The notes under the pieces: model-generated
The model's database searches: none
What the model was told of the DNA's origin: nothing
The model's input: the letters and a program-made list of their open reading frames with translations, nothing else
Shown here: positions 1-9,128 of the stretch, piece after piece
Position numbering within the stretch: the stretch's first letter is position 1
Layout: each line of letters begins with the position of its first letter
Source: Candidatus Corynebacterium faecigallinarum
GTDB lineage: Bacteria > Actinomycetota > Actinomycetes > Mycobacteriales > Mycobacteriaceae
Reading direction: 5' to 3'
Length of the DNA stretch: 64,000 nucleotides
Assembly: GCA_019120175.1 (NCBI GenBank)
Contig: DWVP01000019.1
Location: 1 to 64,000 of the forward strand
Translations under genes and position numbers: made by a program

Positions 1-2331
1 GATCTCGGTGGCGGGGACCTGCGCGCTCCGATCGGCTTCGCCCCGGCGCCGGTGTACCTGGACATCCGCGAGTCCGCCAAGGGCGGGATCGGCCCGCACG
101 GGTTGTGCATCGGTGCGACGGGGTCGGGGAAGAGTGAGCTGCTCAAGGCGGTGGTCACCAGCTTCGCCCACCAGCATTCGGCCGAGGAACTCAACTTCGT
201 GCTCATCGACTTCAAAGGCGGGGCGGCGTTCACCGGCCTGGAGCGGTTGCCGCACACCAGTGCGGTGATCACCAACCTGTCCGAGGAGGCGGTGCTGGTA
301 GACCGGATGCAGGACTCCCTGCTCGGGGAGATGCACCGTCGGCAGGAGAAGTTGCACGCCGCCGGTGTGGCGACCGCCGCCGACTACAACCGGGCATTTC
401 CCGGGGAGATGCCGGCGTTGTTCATCATCGTCGACGAGTTCTCCGAGCTGCTGCACGCCCGGCCCGAGTTCGCCGAGGTCTTTGCCGCGATCGGCCGGCT
501 GGGCCGCAGCCTGCAGATGCATCTGCTGCTGGCCAGCCAGCGGTTGGAGGAAGGGCGGCTGCGCGGTCTGGAGTCGCACCTGTCGTACCGGATCGCGTTG
601 CGGACGTTTTCGGCGGTGGAGTCGCGCCAGCTGATCGGCTCGACGGCGGCGTTCGACCTGCCCGCCTCCCCGGGCGCGGCGATTTTGTCATCGACAAGTC
701 AGGTCCGTTTCCAGTCCGCCTATGTGTCCGGCCCGGAGGTGCCCCGCGACCAGCGTCTGGTCTGTGAGCTGGGCGTGGAGCCGGAGTCGGCGGGGACCAC
801 GATGGACCTGGTCATCGATGCGTTGTCCGGGCCGAACAAGCACCCAATCTGGTTGGATCCGCTGCCGGAGACGCTGGCGGCCAGTGCGGTGATGGGCGAC
901 GCGACGGGCCCCGACGTCCCGCTGACGGTGCCCCTGGGGTTGGAGGATCTGCCGTTCGACGGGGTACAGCGTCGCTTCGTGCTGGATTTGCGACGCCGCC
1001 ACTGGGCGGTGGTCGGCCAGCCGGGTACGGGCAAGACGATGCTGCTACGATCCCTGGTGCTCGGGCTGGCGTTGTCCTCGCCGCAGGTGGCGGTGTACGT
1101 GGTGGATCCCGGTGGGTCTCTGGCGCATCTTCAACGGTTGCCGCAGGTGGCGTGCGTGGCGGGCCCGGAGCTGCTGCCCCGGATCCTCGATGAGCTCGAG
1201 GAGGAGGGACCGGGGGAGACCGGTGGGGACGTCCCGGCGCACCGTGTGCTCATCGTCGACGGGGTGGAGTCCCTCGGCGAGGAGGACCGCCGGTTGGCGA
1301 CGTTCACGGCCGGCGCCCTGGAGCGTGGGGTGCACGTGGTCGTCACCTCCCAGCGGTGGACGTTCCGGCCCAGCCTGCGTGACCTGCTCACCGGGTCGGT
1401 GGAGTTGCGGATGAACCCGGTGGACTCGAACTTCCGGGACGCCCAGCGCAGCCTGCCGGATCTGCCGGGACGCGGGGTGTCGCCGCAGGGTAAGCACCTG
1501 CAGATCGTGGTCTCCGGGGCGCAGGACATCGAGCACGCACGCCGGGTCAGTGTGGACCGCGGTGAGGAGGACCGGACGCTTCGGGTGCTTCCGGAGTTCT
1601 GCACCATTGATGCCCTGGAGCGCGGCGGTACCAGCGCAGTGGCGCTCGGTATCGGAGGCCCGCGCCTGTCCACGGTGTGGTGGAATTCGGCGGCGTTGCC
1701 GCACCTGACGGTGGTGGGGCAGTCCAGGGCAGGGGCGACGACGGCTCTGCGGACCGTGATCGCTGCGGTGGGGCGCACCGAGAACGCACTGCTGGTCTCG
1801 GATGCGCGCCGGGGACTGCTCGGAGAAGCCGGGTACGTCTCACCGGCGGGGTTCACCGACCGGATACGTGAGTGGGTGACGGTGCTGACCGGACGGATCC
1901 CGGGCGACGGGGTGACCCCGGAGATGCTACGCAACCGCAGTTGGTGGAGTGGCCCGGAGCTGTATGTGGTGGTTGATGACCTGGACCATTCCGTGGAGCT
2001 GGCCGCCGCAGTGGACCTGCTGGTCCCGCTGCTGCCCCATGCGGCCGACATCGGGCTGCACCTGGTGCTGGCACGTCGGAGTGCGGGGATGGCCCGTAAT
2101 GCGTTCAGCCCGTTGATGCAGGGTACCCGGGACCAGTCGGCGTGGCTGGTGTTGTCGGCGCCGAGAGAGGACGGCCCGGTGGCCGGGCAGGTGCTGTGTC
2201 CCCGCGAGCCGGGTCGCGGCCTGCTGGTGCAGGGAAGCGCGGTGGAGTTGCAGGTGGCGGTTGCCCCGGTGGCAGGGGCAGCAGCTGAGGTCGAATCCGA
2301 GTCTGATACGAGCGTGGAGGTGACCGTATGA
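1..2331 (+). CDS. eccC: EccC, type VII (ESX-4) secretion FtsK/SpoIIIE ATPase, 5'-truncated by window edge
   Basis: The reading frame is open from base 1, so only the C-terminal 776 residues are visible; full EccC proteins are about 1,200-1,300 residues. EccC is the membrane-docked motor that recognises WXG100 substrates and drives ESX export. Three FtsK-like ATPase modules can be seen. The first has an intact Walker A (GATGSGKS, visible residues 38-45) and Walker B (LFIIVDEF). The second has GQPGTGKT (339-346) and VLIVDG. The third has GQSRAGAT (573-580), where the Walker lysine is alanine, so it is probably a non-hydrolysing regulatory module. The stop overlaps the next start by ATGA, so the two genes are translationally coupled. 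ESX-4 identity comes from the neighbours (Rv3446c-like gene, WXG100 pair, rplM-rpsI-glmM), as in M. tuberculosis. Confidence 0.93.
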   Translation, partial: DLGGGDLRAPIGFAPAPVYLDIRESAKGGIGPHGLCIGATGSGKSELLKAVVTSFAHQHSAEELNFVLIDFKGGAAFTGLERLPHTSAVITNLSEEAVLVDRMQDSLLGEMHRRQEKLHAAGVATAADYNRAFPGEMPALFIIVDEFSELLHARPEFAEVFAAIGRLGRSLQMHLLLASQRLEEGRLRGLESHLSYRIALRTFSAVESRQLIGSTAAFDLPASPGAAILSSTSQVRFQSAYVSGPEVPRDQRLVCELGVEPESAGTTMDLVIDALSGPNKHPIWLDPLPETLAASAVMGDATGPDVPLTVPLGLEDLPFDGVQRRFVLDLRRRHWAVVGQPGTGKTMLLRSLVLGLALSSPQVAVYVVDPGGSLAHLQRLPQVACVAGPELLPRILDELEEEGPGETGGDVPAHRVLIVDGVESLGEEDRRLATFTAGALERGVHVVVTSQRWTFRPSLRDLLTGSVELRMNPVDSNFRDAQRSLPDLPGRGVSPQGKHLQIVVSGAQDIEHARRVSVDRGEEDRTLRVLPEFCTIDALERGGTSAVALGIGGPRLSTVWWNSAALPHLTVVGQSRAGATTALRTVIAAVGRTENALLVSDARRGLLGEAGYVSPAGFTDRIREWVTVLTGRIPGDGVTPEMLRNRSWWSGPELYVVVDDLDHSVELAAAVDLLVPLLPHAADIGLHLVLARRSAGMARNAFSPLMQGTRDQSAWLVLSAPREDGPVAGQVLCPREPGRGLLVQGSAVELQVAVAPVAGAAAEVESESDTSVEVTV

Positions 2332-3530
2332 GTGCGATGCTGACCGATGCCGTGGCATTGTCGGAGTCGGGAGTGCTGGTCAACGGACTGTCAGCGACTG
2401 ACCTGCTGAGCGGATTCCAGGTCACCGGTGAAGAGACGGTGGAAGCGGCCGAACCGGAGGAGGCGGGCCCGTCGCCGGACTTCCGTGGGTCAGGTGTGCT
2501 ACTGCGTCGGCTGGAGGCGGTGCGGGAACTGGTCGCCGAGGTGTTGGACGCCCGTGCCGAGGACCCGGAGCTCACCAGTGCGAACCCTGCCGTACCGCGG
2601 ACGGTCTTCCCCTGGGGCATCGGGATCGCAACTTCCGATGTGGTGGTCGTCGGCCCGGACAAGGACGTCACCGCTGCCTACCTACGGATGGTGGGCCTGC
2701 GGGCCCGGACGGTGGATGCCACGGAGTCGCTGCGGATCGCCGGTGAGTTGGCTGCGGCACGCTCCGCGGTCACCGACGGGGTGTTGGAGGACCCAGAGTC
2801 TGAACCGGATCAGGCACCGGCACCGGAGCCTGATCTGGACTCGGACGGTGGCCCGCGTGCTGGCGTCGACGTCGATTCTGCCGTCGACCAGGTTGCTCGG
2901 CGTACGTCCCCGCGTCCCGGGGTCGTCGCTGTAGTGGGTGTGGCCATCGTCGGTGTCGCCGCCGTGGCCGTCGCGGGCATGGTCGTCCTGCCCACTGGAG
3001 GCACGGCTGATGCGGTCGATGCTGCTGACAGCGCGATGCAGAGCTCGGCGCTATCGGCACAGCAGTCCCCACCGGTACAGCCGGATCCTGCTGACCCGGC
3101 AGACCAATGGCGTGACCTGACCCTTGAATCGGGACATCCCCGGCCCCAGGTGACGGTCGCCGTCGACGTCCCCGGCTGGCAGGTCACCGACAGTTCCGAA
3201 CAGCGGGAGATCTGGACGTCCGACGATGCGGGCATGAGGGTGCTGACTGCGGCGGCGCCGACACCGGTCGGCACCCAGGCGGAGTTGGATGCCGCGATGC
3301 TCACCGCCCTCGAGGATGCTGTAGGCGACGGAGATGACGGAACTCTTGTGGTCACCGCACACGCGCCGGTGGACTACGAGGAGAACTTCCCGGAGTCCAC
3401 CACGCAGTGGCGGGTGCGGCTTATCGACGGTCACCAGGTCTCGATCGGTTGCCAGTACCGCGACCCCACTGCGGCACGGTTGGCGGCCTGTGACCGGTTC
3501 ACCGCGACGGCACGGGTCGATTCACCGTGA
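2328..3530 (+). CDS. Type VII secretion-associated protein, Rv3446c-like family
   Basis: A 400-residue protein that directly follows eccC with an ATGA overlap. Residues 1-195 are soluble, acidic and Ala/Glu/Pro-rich. One strongly hydrophobic segment lies at about 199-221 ([18 protein letters not shown]). The C-terminal ~150 residues look like an extracytoplasmic beta-rich domain ending in a CxYRDPTxxRLxxCDRF-like element with a cysteine pair. This size and layout fit the type VII secretion-associated protein that sits between eccC4 and esxU in mycobacteria (Rv3446c). The molecular role is unknown; a structural or assembly role at the ESX-4 membrane complex is inference from position. The 3' end overlaps the convergent lldD by 9 bp, leaving no terminator between them. 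Confidence 0.8.
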   Translation: MSAMLTDAVALSESGVLVNGLSATDLLSGFQVTGEETVEAAEPEEAGPSPDFRGSGVLLRRLEAVRELVAEVLDARAEDPELTSANPAVPRTVFPWGIGIATSDVVVVGPDKDVTAAYLRMVGLRARTVDATESLRIAGELAAARSAVTDGVLEDPESEPDQAPAPEPDLDSDGGPRAGVDVDSAVDQVARRTSPRPGVVAVVGVAIVGVAAVAVAGMVVLPTGGTADAVDAADSAMQSSALSAQQSPPVQPDPADPADQWRDLTLESGHPRPQVTVAVDVPGWQVTDSSEQREIWTSDDAGMRVLTAAAPTPVGTQAELDAAMLTALEDAVGDGDDGTLVVTAHAPVDYEENFPESTTQWRVRLIDGHQVSIGCQYRDPTAARLAACDRFTATARVDSP

Positions 3531-4772
3531 GGTGCGGACAGCGTCCTCCCGGCCGAACCGCTTGAGCTGGGTGACATGCTCCGGGGTCAGCTCGTCGAGG
3601 GTGTTGACCTGCAGCAGCTTCATGGTGCGCACGATCTGGGAGCGCAGGATCTCGATGGTGCGGTCCACGCCCTCCCGGCCGCCGGCCATCAGGCCGTAGA
3701 GGTAGGCCCGGCCGATCAGGGTGAAGTCGGCGCCCAGGGCGATGGCGGCCACGATGTCGGCACCGTTCATGATTCCGGTGTCGATGATGACCTCCATGTC
3801 GTCGCCGACCTCGCGGGCGACCTGGGGCAGCAGCTCGAAGGGCACGGGGGCGCGGTCGAGCTGGCGTCCGCCGTGGTTCGACAGCACGACGGAGTCCACA
3901 CCGAGCTCGCCGAGGGTCACGGCGTCCTCCAGGGTCTGCACACCCTTCACCGAGATCTTGCCCGGCCACATCTCCCGGATGACCTTCAGGTCCTCGTAGT
4001 TGATGGTCGGGTCCATCGCCGAGTCGAGCAGCTCACCGACGGTGCCGCCGGTCGAGGACAGGGAGGCGAACTCCAGCGGCGGGGTGGTCAGGAAGTCGAC
4101 CCACCACCACGGCCGCGGGATGGCGTCCAGAATGGTCTTGGCGGTGAGCTGCGGTGGGATGGAGAAACCGTGGCGGGTGTCGCGCATCCGGTTGCCGGCG
4201 ACCGGGGCGTCCACGGTGAAGAAGAGGGTGTCGAAGCCGGCGGCCGCCGCCCGCTCCACTAGTCCGTAGGAGATGTCACGGTCCTTCATCACGTAGAGCT
4301 GGAACCAGTTGCGGCCGTTGGGGTTGGTGGCCTTGACGTCCTCGATGGAGGTGGTGCCCAGGGTGGAGAGGCTGAACGGGATCCCGGCGGCGGCAGCTGC
4401 CCCGGCACCGGCGACCTCACCCTCGGTCTGCATCAGGCGGGTGAACCCGGTGGGGGCGATGCCGAAGGGCAGGGCGGAGGTGCCGCCGTGGATCTGGGCG
4501 GTGGTGTCGGTGGCGGAGGCGTCCTTGAGGATCGACGGGTGGAACTCGATGTCCTCGAAGGCCTGGCGGGCACGAGCCATGGAGATCTCGCCCTCGGCAC
4601 CGCCGTCGGTGTAGTCGAAGGCGGACGCCGGGGTGCGGCGCTTGGCGATCTTGCGCAGGTCGTAGATGGTCAGGGCGGATTCCAGGCGACGCTTCTTCGC
4701 ATTGAGCTCGGGCTTCTTGAACTGCATCAGCTCGAAGATCTCGGAGGGGTGGGGGAGTTGGCGCTTGACCAT
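3522..4772 (-). CDS. lldD: L-lactate dehydrogenase (quinone), FMN-dependent
   Basis: A 416-residue FMN alpha-hydroxy-acid dehydrogenase that oxidises L-lactate to pyruvate and passes electrons to the quinone pool at the inner face of the membrane. The family signature SNHGGRQLD carries the catalytic His and substrate-binding Arg, the FMN/active-site Lys lies in [11 protein letters not shown], and the C-terminal [12 protein letters not shown] / GRAYLYGL phosphate-binding loops are intact. The start at 4772 ([10 protein letters not shown]) is chosen because AAGGAGA lies just upstream; an in-frame start 23 codons earlier would run into the operator. It is the distal gene of lldP-lldD, 112 bp after lldP, with an LldR-like operator in the gap. 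Close homologues are about 420 residues. Confidence 0.93.
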   Translation of the reverse strand: MVKRQLPHPSEIFELMQFKKPELNAKKRRLESALTIYDLRKIAKRRTPASAFDYTDGGAEGEISMARARQAFEDIEFHPSILKDASATDTTAQIHGGTSALPFGIAPTGFTRLMQTEGEVAGAGAAAAAGIPFSLSTLGTTSIEDVKATNPNGRNWFQLYVMKDRDISYGLVERAAAAGFDTLFFTVDAPVAGNRMRDTRHGFSIPPQLTAKTILDAIPRPWWWVDFLTTPPLEFASLSSTGGTVGELLDSAMDPTINYEDLKVIREMWPGKISVKGVQTLEDAVTLGELGVDSVVLSNHGGRQLDRAPVPFELLPQVAREVGDDMEVIIDTGIMNGADIVAAIALGADFTLIGRAYLYGLMAGGREGVDRTIEILRSQIVRTMKLLQVNTLDELTPEHVTQLKRFGREDAVRTSR

Positions 4773-4826
4773 GACGGTCTCCTTGTCTGTGGTTGGTTGA
4801 GGTTGGTTGTCGTCGGTGTTGGTTTG

Positions 4827-4843
4827 CTGTGGTCGGACCACAG
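4827..4843. promoter_or_regulatory. LldR-type operator between lldP and lldD
   Basis: A perfect 17-bp palindrome CTGTGGTCGGACCACAG with a TGGTC-N-GACCA core. It has the same core as the site at 6665-6681, and the core fits the TNGTNNNACNNA operator style of corynebacterial LldR, a FadR-type repressor. It lies 55 bp upstream of the lldD start, so lldD probably has its own lactate-responsive promoter in addition to read-through from lldP. Seen: the palindrome and its twin. Inferred: binding by the LldR encoded at 6893-7651. Confidence 0.8.
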
Positions 4844-4884
4844 GAGGTCTGTGGTGCCGAGGGTACTCGTGTCAGCCGGCTCCG

Positions 4885-6588
4885 CTAGGGCAGCATCCAG
4901 TCGAAGACGGTGGCCTGCAGGCCGTTGATCAGGCACAGGGCGGCGAGCATGCCCAGGCTCCAGAACATCACCTTGCGCAGGATCTCGGATTCCCGGCCGG
5001 CCAGTCCCACGGCGGTGGCGACGATGGTGAGGTTCTGTGGGCTGACCAGTTTCGCGACCACACCGCCGGAGGTGTTGGACGCCACCATGAGTGCCGGGTC
5101 CAGGTCGGCCTGGATGGCCGCGGTCTGCTGCAGAGTGGCGAACAGGGCGTTAGCGCTGGTGTCCGAACCGGTCACCGCCGTGCCCAGCCAGCCCAGGACC
5201 GGTGCGAAGAAGGCGAAGGCCGCACCCGCCCCGGCGATCCAGAAGCCGATGGTGATGGTCTGCCCCGACTGGTTCATCACATAGGCCAGTGACAGCACCG
5301 CGGCGACGGTGAGGATGGAGAACCGCATCTTCACCAGGTTCTCCCAGTACGCCAGCACGGCGACCTTCGGAGAGACGCGGTAGATGATGGCGACGAGGAT
5401 GCCGGTGAACAGCAGCAGCGTTCCCGGTGAGGACAGCCAGGTGAAGTTGAACACCGTGGAGGTCGAGACGTCCCCGTCGGCGGTGAGGACATTGCCGTGC
5501 AGGCCGGGCCACTCGATCGCGACATCCGTGCCGTCGAGGAAGTCCTTGACCGGTGCCCAGAGTTTGGCGACCGAGAATACGACGATGACCAGCAGGTAGG
5601 GGACGAGTGCCATGAAGGTGCGCCACGGGGTCAGGGTGCGTGTGGAGGTGTCACCGGCGCCGGCGGCGCCAGCGGCGGTCTCGGTTCCGGCGACGTCCTG
5701 GACGTCGCCCTCCTGCTCCTCGAGGTGGCGTTCGGCCAGCAACTTCTCGCGGGCCTCGGCGGTGCCTCGCGGTTGCCAGAAGCGCAGCATGATCACGGCG
5801 GCGGCCAGGCCCGACAGGGCCGAGATGATGTCGGTGAGCTCGACGGAGATGTAGTTGGCGGAGATGAACTGCGTGACGGAGAAGACGGCACCGATGACCA
5901 GTGCGATCGGCCAACACTGCTTCACTCCCCGTTTGCCGTCGACGAGAAGGCAGAGGAACAGCGGGACCACCAGGGCGATGAACGGTGTCTGGCGTCCGAC
6001 GATGGCACCGATGTGCTCATAGTCGATGCCGGTCAGCGCCCCGGCGGTGATGATCGGTGTGGCGATCGCGCCGAAGGCCACCGGGGCGGTGTTGGCGACC
6101 AGCACAGCGACCGCTGCACGCATCCGGGAGAACCCGATTGCCAGCAGCATCACGCCGGTGATGGCCAGGGGGGCGCCGAAACCGGCCAGCGCCTCGAGCA
6201 TGCCGCCGAAGCAGAAGGCGACGAGGATGGCCTGGACCCGGGGATCGTCCGAGATGCGGTCGATGACGGCGCGGAGATCGAGGAAGCGTCCGGAACGCAC
6301 CGTGAGTTCGTAGAACCAGATGGCGGTGACCACGATCCACATGATCGGGAACAGTCCGAAGATGGCGCCCTGGGTCGCGGACAGCCCGGCGAGGCCGACG
6401 GGCATGTCGTAGATGAGGATGGCGATGACCAGTGAGACGCCGAGCGCTGCCAGGCCGGCCCAGTGGGCTTTCCATCGAAGCAGACCCAGTGCCACGAAGA
6501 CGGTGACCAGCGGCAGTAGGGCGACCAGTGCCGAGAGGAGAAGATTGTCGGCAACCGGGGCGAGGTCGGGTTGGTACAGGGAGTTCAT
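4885..6588 (-). CDS. lldP: L-lactate permease, LctP family
   Basis: A 567-residue polytopic membrane protein of the LctP/LldP family (proton/lactate symport), hydrophobic nearly throughout. Recognisable family stretches include LAGFGAPLAITGVMLLAIGF, GWLGTAVTGSDTSANALF and NTSGGVVAKLVSPQNL, the last two being typical C-terminal substrate-path motifs. A charged Glu/Ala-rich cytoplasmic loop separates the two halves at about residues 280-330. The start at 6588 (MNSLYQPDLAP) is preferred because 31 codons of the longer frame would lie across the operator at 6665-6681. First gene of lldP-lldD, divergent from lldR, so one intergenic region can control uptake, oxidation and the regulator together. 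Confidence 0.93.
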   Translation of the reverse strand: MNSLYQPDLAPVADNLLLSALVALLPLVTVFVALGLLRWKAHWAGLAALGVSLVIAILIYDMPVGLAGLSATQGAIFGLFPIMWIVVTAIWFYELTVRSGRFLDLRAVIDRISDDPRVQAILVAFCFGGMLEALAGFGAPLAITGVMLLAIGFSRMRAAVAVLVANTAPVAFGAIATPIITAGALTGIDYEHIGAIVGRQTPFIALVVPLFLCLLVDGKRGVKQCWPIALVIGAVFSVTQFISANYISVELTDIISALSGLAAAVIMLRFWQPRGTAEAREKLLAERHLEEQEGDVQDVAGTETAAGAAGAGDTSTRTLTPWRTFMALVPYLLVIVVFSVAKLWAPVKDFLDGTDVAIEWPGLHGNVLTADGDVSTSTVFNFTWLSSPGTLLLFTGILVAIIYRVSPKVAVLAYWENLVKMRFSILTVAAVLSLAYVMNQSGQTITIGFWIAGAGAAFAFFAPVLGWLGTAVTGSDTSANALFATLQQTAAIQADLDPALMVASNTSGGVVAKLVSPQNLTIVATAVGLAGRESEILRKVMFWSLGMLAALCLINGLQATVFDWMLP

Positions 6589-6664
6589 CGTATGTCTGTC
6601 CACCTTGCGGGGGGTGTGGGGTGGGCTGTGGCGTCGGCATCCGGGATAGTGACCTGCGCCACTG

Positions 6665-6681
6665 ATGTGGTCAGACCACAT
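6665..6681. promoter_or_regulatory. LldR-type operator between lldP and lldR
   Basis: A perfect 17-bp palindrome ATGTGGTCAGACCACAT. It shares the TGTGGTC-N-GACCACA core with the site at 4827-4843. It lies 76 bp upstream of lldP and about 212 bp upstream of lldR, where it could repress the divergent promoters. Palindrome seen directly; regulator assignment inferred from gene position and family. Confidence 0.82.
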
Positions 6682-6792
6682 ACTAGATCACGGAAAGTTT
6701 CACCGTCAAGACTTTGTTCTGAGTGCGGGAAGATTGCCCGCAGCTGGTGCGGTGAGGACTCTGCGACGGTGTGGACGTACCACGAGTCAGCG

Positions 6793-6836
6793 CGGAGACA
6801 GCGTGGAGACAGCGCGGAGACAGTTCAGAGACAGTG
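6793..6836 (+). repeat. Four 11-bp tandem repeats upstream of lldR
   Basis: Four consecutive 11-bp units: CGGAGACAGCG, TGGAGACAGCG, CGGAGACAGTT, CAGAGACAGTG. The invariant core is GAGACAG. The period matches one helical turn, so every core faces the same side of the DNA, as in co-operative activator arrays. The array ends 56 bp before the lldR start codon. No known regulator is assigned. Confidence 0.75.
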
Positions 6837-6892
6837 CAGGGGGACTGTGGGAACACCGGGCGGGGACCGTTCGACGTGGTACAAACAAGACC

Positions 6893-7651
6893 ATGACCCA
6901 GCAGGACGATCAGCCCACAGGGCAGACTCCAGAGCAGACTCCGGGGCAGCCCGCCACGCCCCGGGTCCGTGCTCATCAGATGGTGGCGAACACCATCGAG
7001 AACCGGATCCTGGCCGGTGAGCTCCATGTCGGTGACCTGCTCCCCCCGGAACGGGCACTGTCGGAACAACTGAACGTCAGCCGGGCCGCGGTGCGTGAGG
7101 CGATCCGGGTGTTGGAGGGGCAGGGTGTCGTGGAGTCCAACGTCGGCTCCGGGGAGAAGGCCGGTACCTTCATCGCTGCGATGCCGTCGGAGGCACTGTC
7201 ACGATTCCTGCGGCTGCACGTCGCCCTGTCGAACTTCAGTCTCGACGAGGTGGTCCGCACCCGGTCGATCCTGGAGGTCGAGAGTGCCCGGCTCGCCGCC
7301 GTCGTCCGCGACCCCGAAGCGCTGGCCAAGATGCGTCAGGCCGTCGAGGAGATGGATGACCCCACGGTGAGCCGTGAGGTGTTCAACGACACCGACACTC
7401 GCTTCCACATCGCCCTGGCCCACGGCTCCGGCAACCGACTCTTCGCTGACATGACCCAGGCGATCCGTGAGTCGCTGCGGGTGCCGACCCTGCGCGGTTT
7501 CCAGGTGAATCAGGACTGGGAATCACTGGCCGACACCCTGCGTGCACAGCACAAGGGCATTCTTCAGGCGGTGGTGGACGGTGATGCCGAGGAGGCTGGA
7601 CGGCGGATGGCGGAGCATGTCGAGACCGCCTACCGGCGTGTGTTCGGCTGA
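6893..7651 (+). CDS. lldR: FadR/GntR-family lactate-responsive repressor
   Basis: A 252-residue GntR/FadR-type regulator. The N-terminal winged helix (about residues 25-95) contains LLPPERALSEQLNVSRAAVREAIRVLEGQGVV, the classic GntR recognition helix. The C-terminal all-helical FCD ligand domain shows the metal/effector-binding pattern D...H...H (TDTRFHIALAHGSGN, then AQHKGILQAVVDGD and MAEHVE). Family members in Corynebacterium repress lldPD until lactate binds. The start at 6893 is chosen because TACAAA lies 7 nt upstream with no Shine-Dalgarno, suggesting a leaderless transcript; longer in-frame starts would put the 11-bp repeats inside the gene. Divergent from lldP. Confidence 0.88.
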   Translation: MTQQDDQPTGQTPEQTPGQPATPRVRAHQMVANTIENRILAGELHVGDLLPPERALSEQLNVSRAAVREAIRVLEGQGVVESNVGSGEKAGTFIAAMPSEALSRFLRLHVALSNFSLDEVVRTRSILEVESARLAAVVRDPEALAKMRQAVEEMDDPTVSREVFNDTDTRFHIALAHGSGNRLFADMTQAIRESLRVPTLRGFQVNQDWESLADTLRAQHKGILQAVVDGDAEEAGRRMAEHVETAYRRVFG

Positions 7652-7692
7652 GCGGACCCACGGGCAGGTTTCCGGGACAGGTTTTCGGGCGG

Positions 7693-7720
7693 GGAACCTT
7701 TCGGGGTGCTGGTGGCGTCT
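7693..7720 (+). promoter_or_regulatory. ECF-sigma-type promoter before the WXG100 pair
   Basis: GGAAC (7693-7697) and CGTCT (7716-7720) with an 18-bp spacer, which is the layout of promoters read by ECF sigma factors such as mycobacterial SigM (GGAAC-N16-18-CGTC). The first WXG100 start is 65 bp downstream. A near-identical element with the same spacing occurs at 11353-11380. The match is seen directly; the sigma factor is inferred. Confidence 0.7.
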
Positions 7721-7785
7721 CTCTGACCGTGGTGCGTCCCGACCGGCGGGAGGCACACTGACACCCGTGAAAAGGGGAGGGACCC

Positions 7786-8070
7786 ATGAGTTTCAGAACG
7801 ACGACCGAGGTCATGCAGGCAACCGCAGGGCGGGTCGACAACGTCAACGACCAGGTGCAGGGCGAGCTCAACCGGTTGCGCGGCACCGTCGACGGGCTGC
7901 GCGGGGCGTGGCAGGGGGATGCGCAGTTGTCCTTCCACGCGCTGATGGAGCGCTGGAACGAGTCGGCCACCGAACTGCGGGCGGCCCTGCACGGTATCTC
8001 CGAGAACATCCGCGGCAACGCACGCGGCTTCCAGCAGGTCGAGGACGAGAACGTCGCCGCCTTCCGATGA
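7786..8070 (+). CDS. WXG100 (ESAT-6-like) ESX-4 substrate, EsxU/EsxT-like
   Basis: A 94-residue WXG100 protein. Two amphipathic helices flank the turn motif WQG in LRGAWQGDAQLSFHALMERW (about residues 42-61), the family signature. It should form a helical-hairpin heterodimer with the protein at 8134-8415 and be exported by the EccC motor. No canonical C-terminal YxxxD/E export signal is visible; the tail ends VEDENVAAFR. The start follows an AGGGA Shine-Dalgarno. In M. tuberculosis the equivalent pair (esxU, esxT) lies between Rv3446c and rplM; here the lactate cassette intervenes. Which of the two is EsxU and which EsxT cannot be settled from the sequence alone. Confidence 0.9.
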   Translation: MSFRTTTEVMQATAGRVDNVNDQVQGELNRLRGTVDGLRGAWQGDAQLSFHALMERWNESATELRAALHGISENIRGNARGFQQVEDENVAAFR

Positions 8071-8133
8071 ACCGGCCACCAGGTCGGCAGCTGACCAGCA
8101 CAACCCACATGAACATGACAGGACGGTAGACCG

Positions 8134-8415
8134 TTGATCCAGTACAATTTCGCGCAGATCGCGCAGGCGTCTGCAGACATCCATGCCACCAACCGCACCA
8201 TTGACGGGCTCTTCGACCAGCTCAAATCGGACATCGCCCCGATGGTCGCCGAATGGGAGGGCGAGAGTGCCTCCGCCTACAAGGTCGCCCAGCAGCGATG
8301 GGACACCGCCGCCCTGGAGATGAACCAGGTGCTCCAGTCCATCGCCCGGGCGGTCGACGATGCCAATGCCCGCATGAGTCAGATCAACACCAGCGCCGCC
8401 AACAGCTGGGCCTGA
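8134..8415 (+). CDS. WXG100 (ESAT-6-like) ESX-4 substrate, second of pair
   Basis: A 93-residue WXG100 protein with WEG in [20 protein letters not shown] (about residues 40-59). It starts at TTG, 63 bp after the first WXG100 gene, preceded by AGGACGG. Paired small genes of matched length with a WXG turn are typical of secreted ESX heterodimers. The C-terminus ([15 protein letters not shown]) lacks a YxxxD/E signal, so neither partner carries the standard one. A strong terminator follows at 8435-8470, which isolates the pair from rplM. Confidence 0.9.
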   Translation: MIQYNFAQIAQASADIHATNRTIDGLFDQLKSDIAPMVAEWEGESASAYKVAQQRWDTAALEMNQVLQSIARAVDDANARMSQINTSAANSWA

Positions 8416-8434
8416 CCCCCGGGCCGTTGCCACC

Positions 8435-8470
8435 GCCGCCACCGTCGTCCCCCGTCGGTGGCGGCCTTTT
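8435..8470 (+). terminator. Rho-independent terminator after the WXG100 pair
   Basis: A perfect 10-bp stem (GCCGCCACCG at 8435-8444 with CGGTGGCGGC at 8456-8465), an 11-nt loop, then CTTTTGG. It separates ESX substrate transcription from the ribosomal protein operon. Confidence 0.85.
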
Positions 8471-8684
8471 GGTACTCGGGGGCACTTCCGGTAACCTCGT
8501 TCAGGTTGCGATCATCCATGTTGTCCTGCCCTGGACGACACGGCTGATCGGCCCGCAGGTCCCCACCGGCCGCTGCGGGCGCCGTTCCTGGTTTCCACCG
8601 TGTTCTCCACGGAGTTTTCCACAGTGTTCCCAGGGACCACGGTCTCCCGGCTGGCAGTTCCATGAAGACCTAGAGGAGTCGTCA

Positions 8685-9128
8685 ATGACTACTTTCCACC
8701 CGAAGAGCGGTGACATCACCCGTAAGTGGTACGTCATCGACGCCACGGACGTGGTTCTGGGTCGTCTGGCCACCCACGCAGCTGACCTGCTGCGCGGCAA
8801 GGGCAAGGCGATCTACGCACCCAACGTCGACTGTGGTGACAACGTCATCATCATCAACGCGGACAAGGTTCACATCTCGTCCAACAAGCGGGACCGCGAG
8901 TTCCGTTACCGCCACTCCGGTTACCCGGGCGGCCTGAAGACCCTCTCCCTGGGCCGCTCCATGGAGCTGCACCCGGAGCGCGTCGTGGCTGAGTCCATCA
9001 CCGGCATGATGCCGCACAACAAGCTCAACCGCGAGTCCGCTAAGAAGCTGCGCGTCTACGCCGGCTCCGAGCACCCCTACGCGGCCCAGAAGCCTGAGGC
9101 CTACGAGATCAAGAAGGTGGACCAGTGA
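8685..9128 (+). CDS. rplM: 50S ribosomal protein L13
   Basis: A 147-residue L13, an early-assembling large-subunit protein that contacts 23S rRNA. Family stretches include [23 protein letters not shown] near the start, the [11 protein letters not shown] core, [11 protein letters not shown] and the C-terminal [11 protein letters not shown]...[16 protein letters not shown]. The start at 8685 is fixed by AGAGGAG 8-9 nt upstream and by the conserved N-terminus; a much longer open frame upstream is not supported. The 269 bp before it hold the preceding terminator and presumably the ribosomal promoter. The TGA overlaps the rpsI GTG by GTGA. Confidence 0.98.
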   Translation: MTTFHPKSGDITRKWYVIDATDVVLGRLATHAADLLRGKGKAIYAPNVDCGDNVIIINADKVHISSNKRDREFRYRHSGYPGGLKTLSLGRSMELHPERVVAESITGMMPHNKLNRESAKKLRVYAGSEHPYAAQKPEAYEIKKVDQ

